DNA of 32,131 nt from an uncultured Ruminococcus sp. (GTDB lineage: Bacteria > Bacillota > Clostridia > Oscillospirales > Ruminococcaceae): contig CACZJT010000026.1 of assembly GCA_902781565.1 (NCBI GenBank), positions 1 to 32,131 on the forward strand, written 5' to 3'. This document shows positions 23,315 through 31,831 of this stretch, piece after piece; position 1 is the stretch's first letter, and each line of letters starts with the position of its first letter. The notes below the pieces were generated by a model. That model was not told the DNA's origin and made no database searches. It worked only from the letters and a program-made list of their open reading frames with translations. The translations under genes were made by a program, and so were the position numbers.

Positions 23315-24766
23315 CTATTTCAGCTTTTGCAGCTCTGTCCGGTCAAAGGGAACGTCTGCCGTTTTTCCCGCAGCTGTGAACCTGTCGGTATCTGTATTGT
23401 GCTGAAATACGCGGTCTATTGATATATCCGCCTCGACGTTTCTTCCGTCTATGCCCGCGTATGTATCGACTCCCATTATGGACTCGTGGGTAAGGCGGGA
23501 GCGGCGGTCAAAATCGGCATTGCTTGCGGCATACTGCTGCTCGAACAGCCTTTCTCTGTGCTCGCTCAATGAGTTCATGATATCCCTTCGTCTGTCAAAC
23601 GAACGATTCTGATCTGCGATCATCTGCCCGACTATGTTCGCCGCCTGCTGATCGTCCTGCATTCTGCGGAGGGCTGTCTGCTGCGAGAGCTGTTCTATCA
23701 CCGACTGCATAGCACTGTCCACCGTCAGCGAGTTCACGAACCTGTAGAAATCGACCAGCTCCCCCCGCGACGGGAGAGTATCAGACAAAAAAGCACTGAA
23801 AGAGTAAACGTTCCATGTTATCTCCGAGGAAAAAACTCCCTCGGCGCGGTGTCTGCCGAAGGGTACATTCGGGTCGGTGTCTATGAAAGGCTGCGCCTGC
23901 ATCTGCATGGGCATACCCATACCCATTCCCATTCCGAACCGCCCGACGTGAGTGCGGCTGAGTATCTGCGCCGAACGCTGCTGTGACCGGATCATCATAG
24001 GGCTGTAGGCGGAATATTCGTCAGCGAGCATTATCGTATGCAGAAGCAGGTATCTGGTCTTTCCGAGGGCGGCTGCCTCGTATAGCTTGCCGCCTTCCGC
24101 TCCGTACTCGCCCTGCACCACAAACTGTATATTATTCCCGCCGCTCATAGCTTCTATGGCGGCTTTTCGCTGTGCGAGCTGCTCCTGCATTTTTCGCTTT
24201 GTCTCATCGAAAGAGGCAACTCTTTTGATGACCCTTATGTTGTTCGTACCCAGAAGGCTGACCGCGTTTTCGTCGAGATAGCTGTCAAAGGGCTTGAATA
24301 CGTTCTGTTCGGCGGGAACGAGCTTGTTGACGGAGTAGTTCTTCCTGCTGCGGTAAAACCATTTCTTCCCCCGACTGTTACGAGCGAATGCCCATAGCAG
24401 CAGCGGAGCGTCGGCGTCCTCTCCGTTATTCTCAGCCCTTGCCGAGGGAGCAAATCCGGCAGGCAGCCACCCGCGGAAAATATCTCTTCCCGAGCTGTCG
24501 CGAAATACCGAGTTCGGCTCCTGAGCGGCAGTCTCTCCGTACTTAAACTGTATCACGGGATCGCCCCCGATGGCTTCCGAATTCTCGTGTCTGCGTTCAT
24601 GTCCCGCATTTTGCGGCTGCTGAACGGGCTGCTGTCTGTCGGCTTTGAGCTCTCCGAGACTGTTTCTTTTTCGGCAGAAGGGGCAATATACCGAGGTCAT
24701 GCCCTCCGAAAGCCGAACGTCCAGCTTTTTTCCGCAATAGCGGCAGAAGATATTATCGCGAGTCAT
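23315..24766 (-). CDS. Zinc-ribbon protein of unknown function, 483 residues
   Basis: An N-terminal zinc ribbon is clear: C8-RY-C11, then C28-PF-C31. A flexible Gln/Arg-rich linker (about 40-75) follows. The large remaining part has no membrane segment and no motif I can name. Visible landmarks are FKPFDSYLDENAVSLLGTNN and SFDETKRKMQEQL (near 155-195), a Met/Gly run FGMGMGMGMPMQMQ (about 270-285), and a coiled, Gln/Arg-rich region around 350-420 (DRRRDIMNSLSEHRERLFEQQ). Two ATGs compete: 24772 is only 3 nt from AGGAG, and 24766 is 9 nt away, so I use the latter. The gene is monocistronic, with its own promoter and terminator. The ribbon might bind nucleic acid or protein; nothing in the context decides. 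Confidence 0.75.
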   Translation of the reverse strand: MTRDNIFCRYCGKKLDVRLSEGMTSVYCPFCRKRNSLGELKADRQQPVQQPQNAGHERRHENSEAIGGDPVIQFKYGETAAQEPNSVFRDSSGRDIFRGWLPAGFAPSARAENNGEDADAPLLLWAFARNSRGKKWFYRSRKNYSVNKLVPAEQNVFKPFDSYLDENAVSLLGTNNIRVIKRVASFDETKRKMQEQLAQRKAAIEAMSGGNNIQFVVQGEYGAEGGKLYEAAALGKTRYLLLHTIMLADEYSAYSPMMIRSQQRSAQILSRTHVGRFGMGMGMGMPMQMQAQPFIDTDPNVPFGRHRAEGVFSSEITWNVYSFSAFLSDTLPSRGELVDFYRFVNSLTVDSAMQSVIEQLSQQTALRRMQDDQQAANIVGQMIADQNRSFDRRRDIMNSLSEHRERLFEQQYAASNADFDRRSRLTHESIMGVDTYAGIDGRNVEADISIDRVFQHNTDTDRFTAAGKTADVPFDRTELQKLK

Positions 24767-24806
24767 GTTCATCGGCTCCTTTCGGCAGTATTACGGCTTC
24801 GGTCTC

Positions 24807-24835
24807 ATTATACCACAGTCTGCAAAAATAGTCAA
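24807..24835 (-). promoter_or_regulatory. Promoter of the zinc-ribbon protein gene
   Basis: On the minus strand TTGACT (24835-24830), a 17-nt spacer and TATAAT (24812-24807) form the promoter, with an extended TGG before the -10 box. It lies about 40 nt upstream of the start codon. Confidence 0.85.
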
Positions 24836-24855
24836 TGCTGTGTGAAAAGTTCTTT

Positions 24856-24957
24856 ATACTAATTCCTATAGCAATCCAAGACCTGACGCAAGCCGGGTGC
24901 GGCGCACGTCCAAAAAGTTTGGAGCAAGCCATGTATGAACACAGTACGTACTCCCTA
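24856..24957. repeat. Fragment of foldback end joined to a modular repeat fragment
   Basis: ATACTAATTCCTA (24856-24868) matches the end of the element at 21646. Further on, GCAAGCC-TGTA-GAAC and CCCTACA (about 24920-24957) match one module of the repeat at the right end of the window (31895-31935, reverse complement), with a partly decayed GTATGAAC/GTACGTAC hairpin. No gene is seen between 24836 and 25003. Confidence 0.5.
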
Positions 24958-25003
24958 CACCGGATCATGCAGCACAGTCGCCCCCACAGATCAAGACCTG
25001 CGC

Positions 25004-25034
25004 AAAAAGGTATCGGTCAGCGCCGATACCTTTT
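25004..25034 (-). terminator. Terminator of thrB
   Basis: GGTATCGG (25009-25016) pairs with CCGATACC (25023-25030). A tracts on the left and T tracts on the right give a T run on either strand. It ends the nudix-thrB operon. Confidence 0.85.
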
Positions 25035-25047
25035 CTTTTCGCTTGTT

Positions 25048-25944
25048 TTATTTGTCCGATATCTCTTTTATTCCCTCGTTATCAATGCCGAACTCGTGTA
25101 CGCTCCAGCAGCCGAGTCCCGCGTTCGATAGCGAGAATCTCATCTTGCCCGCAAAATAGGTGTTCTCCTCGTCAACTATCGCCATCACCGTGGGGCCCGC
25201 ACCGCTTATGTAGGCGGCATACGCGCCGTGCGTGTATGCTATGTCGAATACCTCCCTACAGCGGGGGATAAGCTCCATGCGGTAGGGCTGGTGCAGCTTG
25301 TCATGCACCGCCGTCCGCAGGTTCTCGAACTTGCCCGTCAGCAGGGACGCCGAAAACAGCGCCGCCCGCGAGAGATTGTACACAGCGTCCTTGTGGGAAA
25401 CTTCCTTCGGCAGGCAGGAACGCGCGTCCTCGGTCTTCAGCTCGAAATCGGGGATGAGCGCTATGAACCTCAGCTTCGTGAATACCTCCTGCTTGACCCA
25501 GTGGACGCGCCTGCCGTCAAATACGGCGGTGACTATACCTCCGAGCAGAGCGGGAGCGGTGTTGTCGGGGTGCCCCTCTATCTGGGCGGCGAGGTCTACG
25601 AGGTCGTCGGTGGTGAGCGGCGAGCCTAAGAGCATATTCGCCCCCACAAGCCCCGCGGCTATGCACGCCGATGAGGAGCCGAGCCCCCTCGCCATAGGGA
25701 TATTGTTCGTCTGTACAAGCCTTAGCCCGCCGAGCTTCTTTCCGCAGACCTCAAAGAGGTCTTTCGCGGATATGTATATCAGATTGCGCTCGTCCGTGGG
25801 GACGGGTATACCGTCGGAGGAGCTTATCTCAATACGGTCGCTCTCGTCCATCTCCACGTAGTTGTAGTAGGTCAGAGCCAGTCCGAGGGCGTCAAAACCC
25901 GCGCCGAGATTAGCGCTCGTGGCGGGGATACGCAGTTTTATCAT
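25048..25944 (-). CDS. thrB: Homoserine kinase
   Basis: A 298-residue GHMP-family kinase that phosphorylates L-homoserine with ATP, the penultimate step of threonine synthesis. The N terminus IRIPATSANLGAGFDALGLAL-like segment (residues 5-24) is the substrate motif. PMARGLGSSSA (83-93) is the phosphate-binding loop. Motif 3 appears near AYISGAGPTVMAI. The length is normal for ThrB. The ribosome binding site is modest (AAAGG about 11-14 nt before ATG 25944). The start is 28 bp downstream of the nudix stop on the same strand, so the two are probably cotranscribed. No other threonine gene is in the window. Confidence 0.93.
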   Translation of the reverse strand: MIKLRIPATSANLGAGFDALGLALTYYNYVEMDESDRIEISSSDGIPVPTDERNLIYISAKDLFEVCGKKLGGLRLVQTNNIPMARGLGSSSACIAAGLVGANMLLGSPLTTDDLVDLAAQIEGHPDNTAPALLGGIVTAVFDGRRVHWVKQEVFTKLRFIALIPDFELKTEDARSCLPKEVSHKDAVYNLSRAALFSASLLTGKFENLRTAVHDKLHQPYRMELIPRCREVFDIAYTHGAYAAYISGAGPTVMAIVDEENTYFAGKMRFSLSNAGLGCWSVHEFGIDNEGIKEISDK

Positions 25945-25972
25945 TCTTTTTCATACCTTTCCGTGTGGCGGT

Positions 25973-26398
25973 CTATTTTATCACTTTCCCGATCAGTTCC
26001 GCGCTGTGCATCTTTATGTGTTCGAGCATATGCGCGATATTGCCCTCGCCCGCGTAGTGCTTCATGTCGGAGAAGTCGCGGCGGAGGTCTGTCCAGATGA
26101 GCTTGTTCTCGTCACCGTGAACTTTAAAGGGCTTATTGAGCCTGCCCACATAGACCTCAACGAAGCAGTCATCGAGGGGATAGCAGAAGTCCATGAGGTG
26201 ACGGAGGGTTATGTCATCGCGTGTAATGCCCGTTTCCTCCTCCAGCTCGCGGTAGGCGGCGTGGAGGTGTTCCTCAAACTCCTCTATCTTTCCTCCGACC
26301 AGATTCAGCAGTCCCTTGTAGGGTTCTTTTTCGCGAAGGCACATGAGCCATTTGTCGGCGTCCTTGTCGAACACTGCAATGCAATTGTAGCCCTGCAT
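25973..26398 (-). CDS. Nudix hydrolase
   Basis: A 141-residue nudix protein. The nudix box Gx5Ex7REUxEExGxU is complete: G36, E42, R50-E51, then LEEETGI. It hydrolyses a nucleoside diphosphate linked to some other group; the 8-oxo-dGTP/MutT-like size is compatible, but the substrate is unknown. ATG 26398 follows GGAGAG. The frame stays open far upstream (to 26653), but that extension runs through the GC-rich hairpin repeat and yields a low-complexity Arg-rich sequence, so I exclude it. It is followed by thrB after 28 bp. Confidence 0.88.
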   Translation of the reverse strand: MQGYNCIAVFDKDADKWLMCLREKEPYKGLLNLVGGKIEEFEEHLHAAYRELEEETGITRDDITLRHLMDFCYPLDDCFVEVYVGRLNKPFKVHGDENKLIWTDLRRDFSDMKHYAGEGNIAHMLEHIKMHSAELIGKVIK

Positions 26399-26529
26399 TC
26401 GATCTCTCCTTTCCTTTGGCGATACGGGATCATGGATCATTACTGCGGAACTAAGGTGCGCTTTTTTTGCCGCCTGACGGCGTTTCCGGGGGGACGCTTT
26501 GTGTTGTCGGTTCGCGTGTTTCTTGCGCC

Positions 26530-26655
26530 TTCGGGGCAACCGCACGAACTTCGTTCGCGCCAGGCGCCGCCCCCACGCGAACTTCGTTCGCTCCCCTGCG
26601 CGGGGCTCCTCGCCCCGCGACCCTCGGCAAGGGGCTAACGCCGCCCCTTGCAACC
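26530..26655. repeat. GC-rich hairpin repeat, copy 2
   Basis: This is the main content of the 436-bp gap between the nudix and kinase genes. Palindromes follow one another: ACGAACTTCGTTCG (26544-26557), GCGAACTTCGTTCGC (26577-26591), GCGGGGC/GCCCCGC (26599-26618) and CAAGGGGC/GCCCCTTG (26628-26650). Bases 26570-26599 are the exact reverse complement of 51-80. The rest of the gap (26656-26834) is non-coding by eye, with only weak hairpins and no clear terminator for the kinase gene. Confidence 0.7.
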
Positions 26656-26834
26656 GGCGTATCTGTGCTGCATGATACGCTTTCCGTACTTTATGCCTGC
26701 GGTCAATTTACACTTTCCACACTTCATCTGACGTCCTGCGGCTTCGGCGGAGCGCGTTTCGCTTGGCGTACCGCGTCCGCATATCCGTCGCGCAGCGACA
26801 CCTTCAATTCCGAATTATTATTCAGCCCCACAAA

Positions 26835-28325
26835 TTATGCTTTGCTCTTCTTCCTGTCCGACGAGATTATCTCAACATCTACCGTCGGCTTGTTGTCGTG
26901 GGGCTTGGGCTTGCCGTCGTCTAAGGCGGGGAGCGTCATCAGCACCGTCGTGCCGACCCCCTCCTCGCTGTTGATGTTCAGCGTTCCGCCGTGGCGGGTG
27001 ATTATCTCGTTCGCTACAGCAAGCCCTATGCCTGAACCGCGCCGCGTGTGGTTCGCCTTAAAGAATTTCGTCTTGACCTTCGGCAAGTCCTCTTTAGAAA
27101 TGCCTATGCCCGTGTCCGAGACCAGTATGCAGATGTCGCCGTTCTCCTCGTAAGCTTCCACCGATACGGTGTCGCCCTTGTCGGAATATTTTATCGCATT
27201 GTCAACGATGTTTATGAACACCTGCCGCAGACGGTTCTTGTCGCCGTACACAAAGGGCAGCATGGTCGGCTCGTAGTAGGTGAGGGTTATCCCCAGCGCC
27301 CGCGCACGCTCCTGATATATCAGCACCGTTTCTCCCAGCTCCGCCAGAATGTCTATCCTGTCCATTATGAGCGTAAGGCGGTTGTCCTGTATTCGCGAGA
27401 AGTCGAGAAGCTCCTCCACCATCTGTGAGAGCCTTTCCGATTCCGAGGTTATGACTCTCATGCCCTTGACAAAGGTGTCGCGGTCGTCTATCGCCGTCAG
27501 TGTTTCGCTCCAGCCCTTTATGGCGGTGAGCGGCGTCCTAAGCTCGTGGGAGATAGAGGATATGAACTCGTTCTTCATGGACTCGGTGCGCGAAAGCTCC
27601 TGCGCCATATAGTTTATCGAATCGCAGAGATCGCCCAGTTCGTCGTCGGTGGTCTTGTCGATGCGCTCCGTGAAATCTCCCTTTGCGATCTTACGGGCTA
27701 TCTCACCTATGCGGATAACGGGGAATACTATCGAGCGTATGAAGAACCGCCCCGAAAGGTAGATGAGCAGGAGTATCAGCAGGAACACCGCCGCCACCGC
27801 CGACATCAGCACGAAGATCTGATTGTCGATGTTCTTCATCGAGGACACCATTCTGAGCGCCTTGTACTCGCACCCGCGGAAAGACAGCACCGAGGTAAGC
27901 GCTATGACCTTCTCGCCGCTCGGCAGGTCGAATATGGAGTACGCCATGCCGTTGTCCGCGTCCCTCGCCTGCGTGATGTCCGAAGCGGAAAGGTCGATGT
28001 TCGGCGAGAACCCCGATGAGGTGATGTAAACATGGTCGTCAGCCGATACCGCCATAAGCTCTATCTTGTCCTTGTCCTCGTAGCCCTCGACAATGGCGCG
28101 TATCTGTGCCGAATAGTTGATGTTCTCCCCCGCGGCGTTTTCGAGTGTACCCGTTATCATGTTCATGCGCGAGGAAAGATACTGCCGCGCCGAGCTGTAG
28201 TAGTAGTTTTTCAGCAGCACGCCTATAAGTATCCCGATGATTATGAGCGCCGCCGCTATCATGCCGAGGCTCGTAGCCTGCCAGTGAGTTACTATGCTCC
28301 GCCGCCCGAACCGATTCTTGTCCAC
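26835..28325 (-). CDS. Sensor histidine kinase, GTG start
   Basis: A 496-residue membrane kinase. Transmembrane segments at about 20-39 and 170-192 flank an extracytoplasmic sensor region of about 130 residues (PDC/CACHE-sized). A HAMP domain (about 193-248) follows. The H box is SISHELRTPLTAIKGW with H260. The ATPase domain has N box FINIVDNAIKYS, G1 DTGIGI and G2 GSGIGLAV. The tail (KPKPHDNKPTVDVEIISSDRKKSKA) is charged and disordered. The start is GTG 28325, with GGGAGG 7 nt upstream. It almost surely pairs with the PhoB-type regulator at 29542-30240, from which it is separated by the hydrolase gene. The signal is unknown. Confidence 0.93.
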   Translation of the reverse strand: MDKNRFGRRSIVTHWQATSLGMIAAALIIIGILIGVLLKNYYYSSARQYLSSRMNMITGTLENAAGENINYSAQIRAIVEGYEDKDKIELMAVSADDHVYITSSGFSPNIDLSASDITQARDADNGMAYSIFDLPSGEKVIALTSVLSFRGCEYKALRMVSSMKNIDNQIFVLMSAVAAVFLLILLLIYLSGRFFIRSIVFPVIRIGEIARKIAKGDFTERIDKTTDDELGDLCDSINYMAQELSRTESMKNEFISSISHELRTPLTAIKGWSETLTAIDDRDTFVKGMRVITSESERLSQMVEELLDFSRIQDNRLTLIMDRIDILAELGETVLIYQERARALGITLTYYEPTMLPFVYGDKNRLRQVFINIVDNAIKYSDKGDTVSVEAYEENGDICILVSDTGIGISKEDLPKVKTKFFKANHTRRGSGIGLAVANEIITRHGGTLNINSEEGVGTTVLMTLPALDDGKPKPHDNKPTVDVEIISSDRKKSKA

Positions 28326-28371
28326 TCCGTCACCTCCCCTCGGTCATCATCTTCATGCGCCCTTTTACGAC

Positions 28372-29520
28372 TCACAGATTATCGGTGTTGTTCAGATAGA
28401 AGTTCTCTATAGTTTCGTAAAGCTCCGTATTCAGCTCGTTTATCAGCTCTCTGTCCCACTTCGCGGCGAACTCCGCACGTACATCGTCGGGTATAGCCGA
28501 AGCGCCCGCTACATGGACGCCCGCTTTCTTCTCGGTATCGGAGATACCGTCGGCGCCGCCGTCGGAATACTGTGCGGCAAGGGCGGCAAGCTCCTTCATA
28601 TACTCGGCGGCGTACTCATTCGACCTGTCGCTCTTGAAGTAGTCGCTGTGTGTGGCATACTTTCCCGTGACCTTTAAGAACTCCGCGCGTATATTCGTGA
28701 CATCAGCCTGCTTTGAATATATGCTCACGCGGTCGAAGTCCACGAACCTGTCGTTCTCTCCGTGGATAACAAGGGTCGGCACTCCCGACTTGTTGATACC
28801 CTCGATTGCATTGAGGTCGGCATTTTCGCCGAAGGTGCTGTCATTGTAGCCCTTTATGAACGGGTGCAGCAGCTTCACGCCCGCCTTGCCGACCTTGCCC
28901 TCCGAACCGAATTCGAGCATTTCGAGGGGGTCTGCATAGCCCGACATGGACACCGCCGCGGTGATCTTGTGGTCGAAGTTCTGCACCGCGCATACCGCAT
29001 AGCCGCCCCAGCTGTGACCCAGCAGGTACACGGGCAGTCCCGAGAGCCGCTCGTCGCTCTCGGCGTAGGTGAGTGCGCAGTCTAAGTCGAGCGCCGACTG
29101 TACGAGTCCCACGGTGCCCTCGCCCTCGCTGGTGCAGCTTCCCGTGGCGTCGTATGCGAACACTCTCCACCCGCGCTTCACAAACCATATGAGCTGGTTG
29201 ATGTAGGTCTCATGACCCACGGTAATGCCGTGAGCGAACACCAGCAGTCCCTTCGGCTCGGCGATATCCAAACCGTAGATGTAGCCCTGCAAGGTGTTCT
29301 CGCCCGACTTGAACTGCACGTTCACGCGGGGAAATTCCTCCGCGAGGTCGCGCTCATAGGTATTGAAGGGCGAGAAGCGCCTGTCGGAATACTCCCCTCG
29401 CTTGAACTCCTTTTTGATCTCTTTTTTTGTATATGCGCCCGTCGCGGCAACGGCTGCGGCAGCGGCGGCAGCCCCTCCGACGGCGGCTGCGATGATCGTT
29501 TTGGTGACTTTCTTGTTCAT
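28372..29520 (-). CDS. Membrane-anchored alpha/beta hydrolase between regulator and kinase
   Basis: A 382-residue serine hydrolase. Residues 8-28 are an Ala-rich hydrophobic segment after MNKKVTK, a signal anchor that would place the enzyme outside the membrane. The fold shows an oxyanion HG (FAHGITVGHE, about 96-104), nucleophile elbow GHSWGG with S170, acid D257 (HGENDRFVDF) and H291 (KYATHSDYF), a complete triad. The C-terminal 70 residues are extra. It resembles the peptidase/esterase branch (DLH or S9-like); the substrate is unknown. ATG 29520 has AGGAG about 13 nt upstream. It lies 21 bp after the regulator gene and 46 bp before the kinase gene, so the three form one operon and the enzyme may act in the same envelope response. 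Confidence 0.87.
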   Translation of the reverse strand: MNKKVTKTIIAAAVGGAAAAAAAVAATGAYTKKEIKKEFKRGEYSDRRFSPFNTYERDLAEEFPRVNVQFKSGENTLQGYIYGLDIAEPKGLLVFAHGITVGHETYINQLIWFVKRGWRVFAYDATGSCTSEGEGTVGLVQSALDLDCALTYAESDERLSGLPVYLLGHSWGGYAVCAVQNFDHKITAAVSMSGYADPLEMLEFGSEGKVGKAGVKLLHPFIKGYNDSTFGENADLNAIEGINKSGVPTLVIHGENDRFVDFDRVSIYSKQADVTNIRAEFLKVTGKYATHSDYFKSDRSNEYAAEYMKELAALAAQYSDGGADGISDTEKKAGVHVAGASAIPDDVRAEFAAKWDRELINELNTELYETIENFYLNNTDNL

Positions 29521-29541
29521 ATATATATCAACTCCTGTCTT

Positions 29542-30240
29542 TCAGTTCGCGCTCCACTTATACCCGAAGCCCCATATGGTGAGGATATACTTGGGGTTCG
29601 AGGGCTCGTCCTCTATCTTCATGCGTATGCGGCGGATATTTACGTCAACTATCTTATCATCGCCGTAGTAATGCTCGCCCCAGATGTGGTTTAGTATGCT
29701 GGAACGGTCGAGGGCGGTGTTCTGATTCTGGAAGAAGTATTCCATGATCTGATACTCCACCTGTGTGAGGTCTATCTGCGTACCGTTCTTGAACACGGTA
29801 CGGCTCTTTAAGTCGAGGGAGAAGGGACCGCTCGTGATGACGGAAGTGCTCTCGCTCTTTGAGTGTACCATGCTTACGCGGCGGCACACGGCGTCAACTC
29901 TTGCTATAAGCTCCATTATCGAGAAGGGCTTTGTGATGTAGTCGTCAGCCCCCACCATGAGGGAGGACACCTTGTCCATCTCCTGCGACTTTGCCGAGAG
30001 CATGATTATGCCCATAGTCTCGCTTTTCTCGCGTATCTTCTTGCAGACCTGCATACCGTCAATGCCGGGCATCATGATATCGAGCAGAGCCACATCGAAG
30101 CCGCTCGGGTCGTTCTCGAACTCCCTGAGCGCGTCCTCGCCGCAGCAGACGTCCACCACGTCATAGCCGCTTCGTTTCAGATTGATGACGACAAAATCTC
30201 TGATAGACTCCTCGTCCTCGCAAACAAGAACCTTTTTCAT
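29542..30240 (-). CDS. OmpR/PhoB-family response regulator
   Basis: A 232-residue regulator. The receiver domain has the acidic pair in CEDEES, phospho-acceptor D54 (ALLDIMMPG), the switch Ser/Thr position in LSAK and K104 (YITKPF). The C-terminal winged helix (about 135-230) includes LTQVEYQIMEYFFQNQ and DVNIRRIRMKIE, then ILTIWGFGYKW, where most relatives have TVRGVGYRF. ATG 30240 is preceded by AAAGGA. It is the first gene of the regulator-hydrolase-kinase operon. The cognate kinase is at 26835-28325. Confidence 0.94.
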   Translation of the reverse strand: MKKVLVCEDEESIRDFVVINLKRSGYDVVDVCCGEDALREFENDPSGFDVALLDIMMPGIDGMQVCKKIREKSETMGIIMLSAKSQEMDKVSSLMVGADDYITKPFSIMELIARVDAVCRRVSMVHSKSESTSVITSGPFSLDLKSRTVFKNGTQIDLTQVEYQIMEYFFQNQNTALDRSSILNHIWGEHYYGDDKIVDVNIRRIRMKIEDEPSNPKYILTIWGFGYKWSAN

Positions 30241-30284
30241 ATCGTTCAGTCCTTTCTTTTATGTTTTATTGTCACAGACCGTAT

Positions 30285-30313
30285 TTTATACTATGCGCTA
30301 TTGCAAATCGTAA
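30285..30313 (-). promoter_or_regulatory. Possible promoter of the two-component operon
   Basis: On the minus strand TTACGA (30313-30308), a 17-nt spacer and TATAAA (30290-30285) lie about 45 nt before the regulator start. The -35 box falls inside a perfect hairpin, so access or regulation may be affected. The -35 match is weak. Confidence 0.4.
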
Positions 30314-30430
30314 TAACGATTTGCAATCCGCCGTCTTTGACGGCGGGCGGCGCTAAGCGCTCCGTTATATGCCCTCTGCTGCGCAGCCTGCAAAGCACAA
30401 CTTCGTTGTACTTTGCAATAGAGGGCAGTA
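30299..30430. repeat. Cluster of strong hairpins between lipoprotein and regulator genes
   Basis: In about 130 bp: ATTGCAAATCGT/ACGATTTGCAAT (30300-30327, 12 bp perfect), CCGCCGTC/GACGGCGG (30328-30346), GGCGCT/AGCGCT (30350-30362), and a long outer stem TGCCCTCT/AGAGGGCA (about 30370-30428) enclosing GCAAAG-ACAA/TTGT-CTTTGC. No protein gene fits. It could be a structured intergenic repeat or a non-coding RNA or leader read from the minus strand. None of the stems is followed by a clear T tract. Confidence 0.6.
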
Positions 30431-30484
30431 TATAATAATATATCATGTATTGCGGGAGATCCCGACCATACGCCCGATCACAGA

Positions 30485-31831
30485 TCAATACCTGTTGGTC
30501 GGATAGAAATTGTTCTGCACCTCGTCTATCGTGAGGATAAGCTGTTCGCGCTTGTTGGTGGGGAGTTTCACGAGGTAGTCCACCTGTCCCCGGGAGGTTA
30601 TGAGCGAATAGCCCTTGTAGCGGTAGTCCTCCGTTTCGTCCTTCGTGACGGCTTTTATGCGCATGAGCTCCGTCATTACGGCGTTTATGTCGCCGCCGTA
30701 TTTGTAGAATACCGCTTCCCCCGTTTCCGTATCGGTCTTGACCGTTACATCATTGCTCCAGCGCTGGGGGAATACCATAGTGTAGCCGTCCGTCACCGAA
30801 TCATAGCCCGAGAACACTGGCGCGAATTCGTAGAAGTCCTCGTATCTGCTCCATGTGGTGCGGAGCACCTGTTCCTCGGGGATAACGTTCTCATAGCCCA
30901 GCATGGGCACCGTAGTCGGCACGAGGTAGACCCCGTTCCCCTCCAGGTCGGCGCAGGTGTAGCCCGTGGGACGTGTGCAGGCGGGGAGCATTTTCGCGCT
31001 CGAAAGCCTTACGGGGTTTTGCAGTCCCGAGTATTTGTAGTAGATTATCTCCGTCTGCAATGATCCGTCGGTGTTGAGTTCGTCTATGTATACCGCGGGG
31101 AGCCCGTTTTCGAGCCTGCCGCTGTAGGAAGCGATGTAAGACTGCACGTTCCCGCACATATCTATACCGTCGTCCCTGACTATCCCGCCGCCGTCTATTT
31201 TAAGCTCATAGGCGCGGGTGCTGACTGCACCCGTTTCGGCGTCGGCGGAGCGCTGTATCGTAACTATCTCGTCCTTGCCGTCGGAGTTTATGTCAAGGGT
31301 TTCGAGCAGGGAATAGGTATCCGTGCCGATACGTTCAAGCGAGCCGTCGGAATAGCTGTATATTTCAAGGGTATTTTCAGCCGTCACGTTCTGATAGCCC
31401 ACAAGGATATTTATGTCCTTGCCCTCGCCCATAGCCGAGATGACCACCTGTTCTATCTCGTTCCCCGCGCCTGCAAGTTCCTTGACCGAGTACCAGCTCC
31501 CGTCGCTGTTGCGGTCGAGGAGGTTCATGCGTATGCCCTCGTTTTCGGCGCCCGTGTATTCGTAGAATACCAGCGCTTCCTCCGAGGGTTCGCCGTCGAG
31601 ATCGGCGATAACGAAAGCGGAGCGGTTAGCACCTCCGCGGGGGTATTTAAGTGTGATATTGCGTCCCACCGATGAGGTGAGTGCCGAGCGTATCTGTGCC
31701 TGTTCATCGGTAAGGGCGGGAGCGGCGAGAAGTCCGTCTATCGTAAAATTCACGCCCGAGCAGCCCGTCATGACCATAGCCGCCGCAGCAGTCAAGCCTG
31801 CCGCAAGTCCGTGAAATATCTTACCCGTCAG
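30485..31831 (-). CDS. Secreted lipoprotein with FG-GAP-like repeats, probable CTG start
   Basis: A 448-residue lipoprotein. From CTG 31831 it reads MTGKIFHGLAAG, a hydrophobic stretch and the lipobox VMTGC with Cys24, a normal signal peptide. The CTG has GGAGG 8 nt upstream. The alternatives are an ATG at 31870 with no ribosome binding site and a GTG at 31840 inside the site. The mature part has several DxDGxxxxE-type loops (IADLDGEPSEEALVFYEY, LDINSDGKDEIVTIQ, ADLEGNGVYLV), typical of FG-GAP/VCBS beta-propellers that bind calcium. No enzyme motif is seen. It lies just upstream of the two-component operon on the same strand, separated by hairpins, and may be a surface binding partner or an input to it. 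That link is inference. Confidence 0.8.
   Translation of the reverse strand: MTGKIFHGLAAGLTAAAAMVMTGCSGVNFTIDGLLAAPALTDEQAQIRSALTSSVGRNITLKYPRGGANRSAFVIADLDGEPSEEALVFYEYTGAENEGIRMNLLDRNSDGSWYSVKELAGAGNEIEQVVISAMGEGKDINILVGYQNVTAENTLEIYSYSDGSLERIGTDTYSLLETLDINSDGKDEIVTIQRSADAETGAVSTRAYELKIDGGGIVRDDGIDMCGNVQSYIASYSGRLENGLPAVYIDELNTDGSLQTEIIYYKYSGLQNPVRLSSAKMLPACTRPTGYTCADLEGNGVYLVPTTVPMLGYENVIPEEQVLRTTWSRYEDFYEFAPVFSGYDSVTDGYTMVFPQRWSNDVTVKTDTETGEAVFYKYGGDINAVMTELMRIKAVTKDETEDYRYKGYSLITSRGQVDYLVKLPTNKREQLILTIDEVQNNFYPTNRY

Noticed and set aside
26399-26653. 85-residue N-terminal extension of the nudix protein
   Set aside because: It is low-complexity, Arg-rich and translates the GC-rich hairpin repeat; a good ribosome binding site and the family start lie at 26398.
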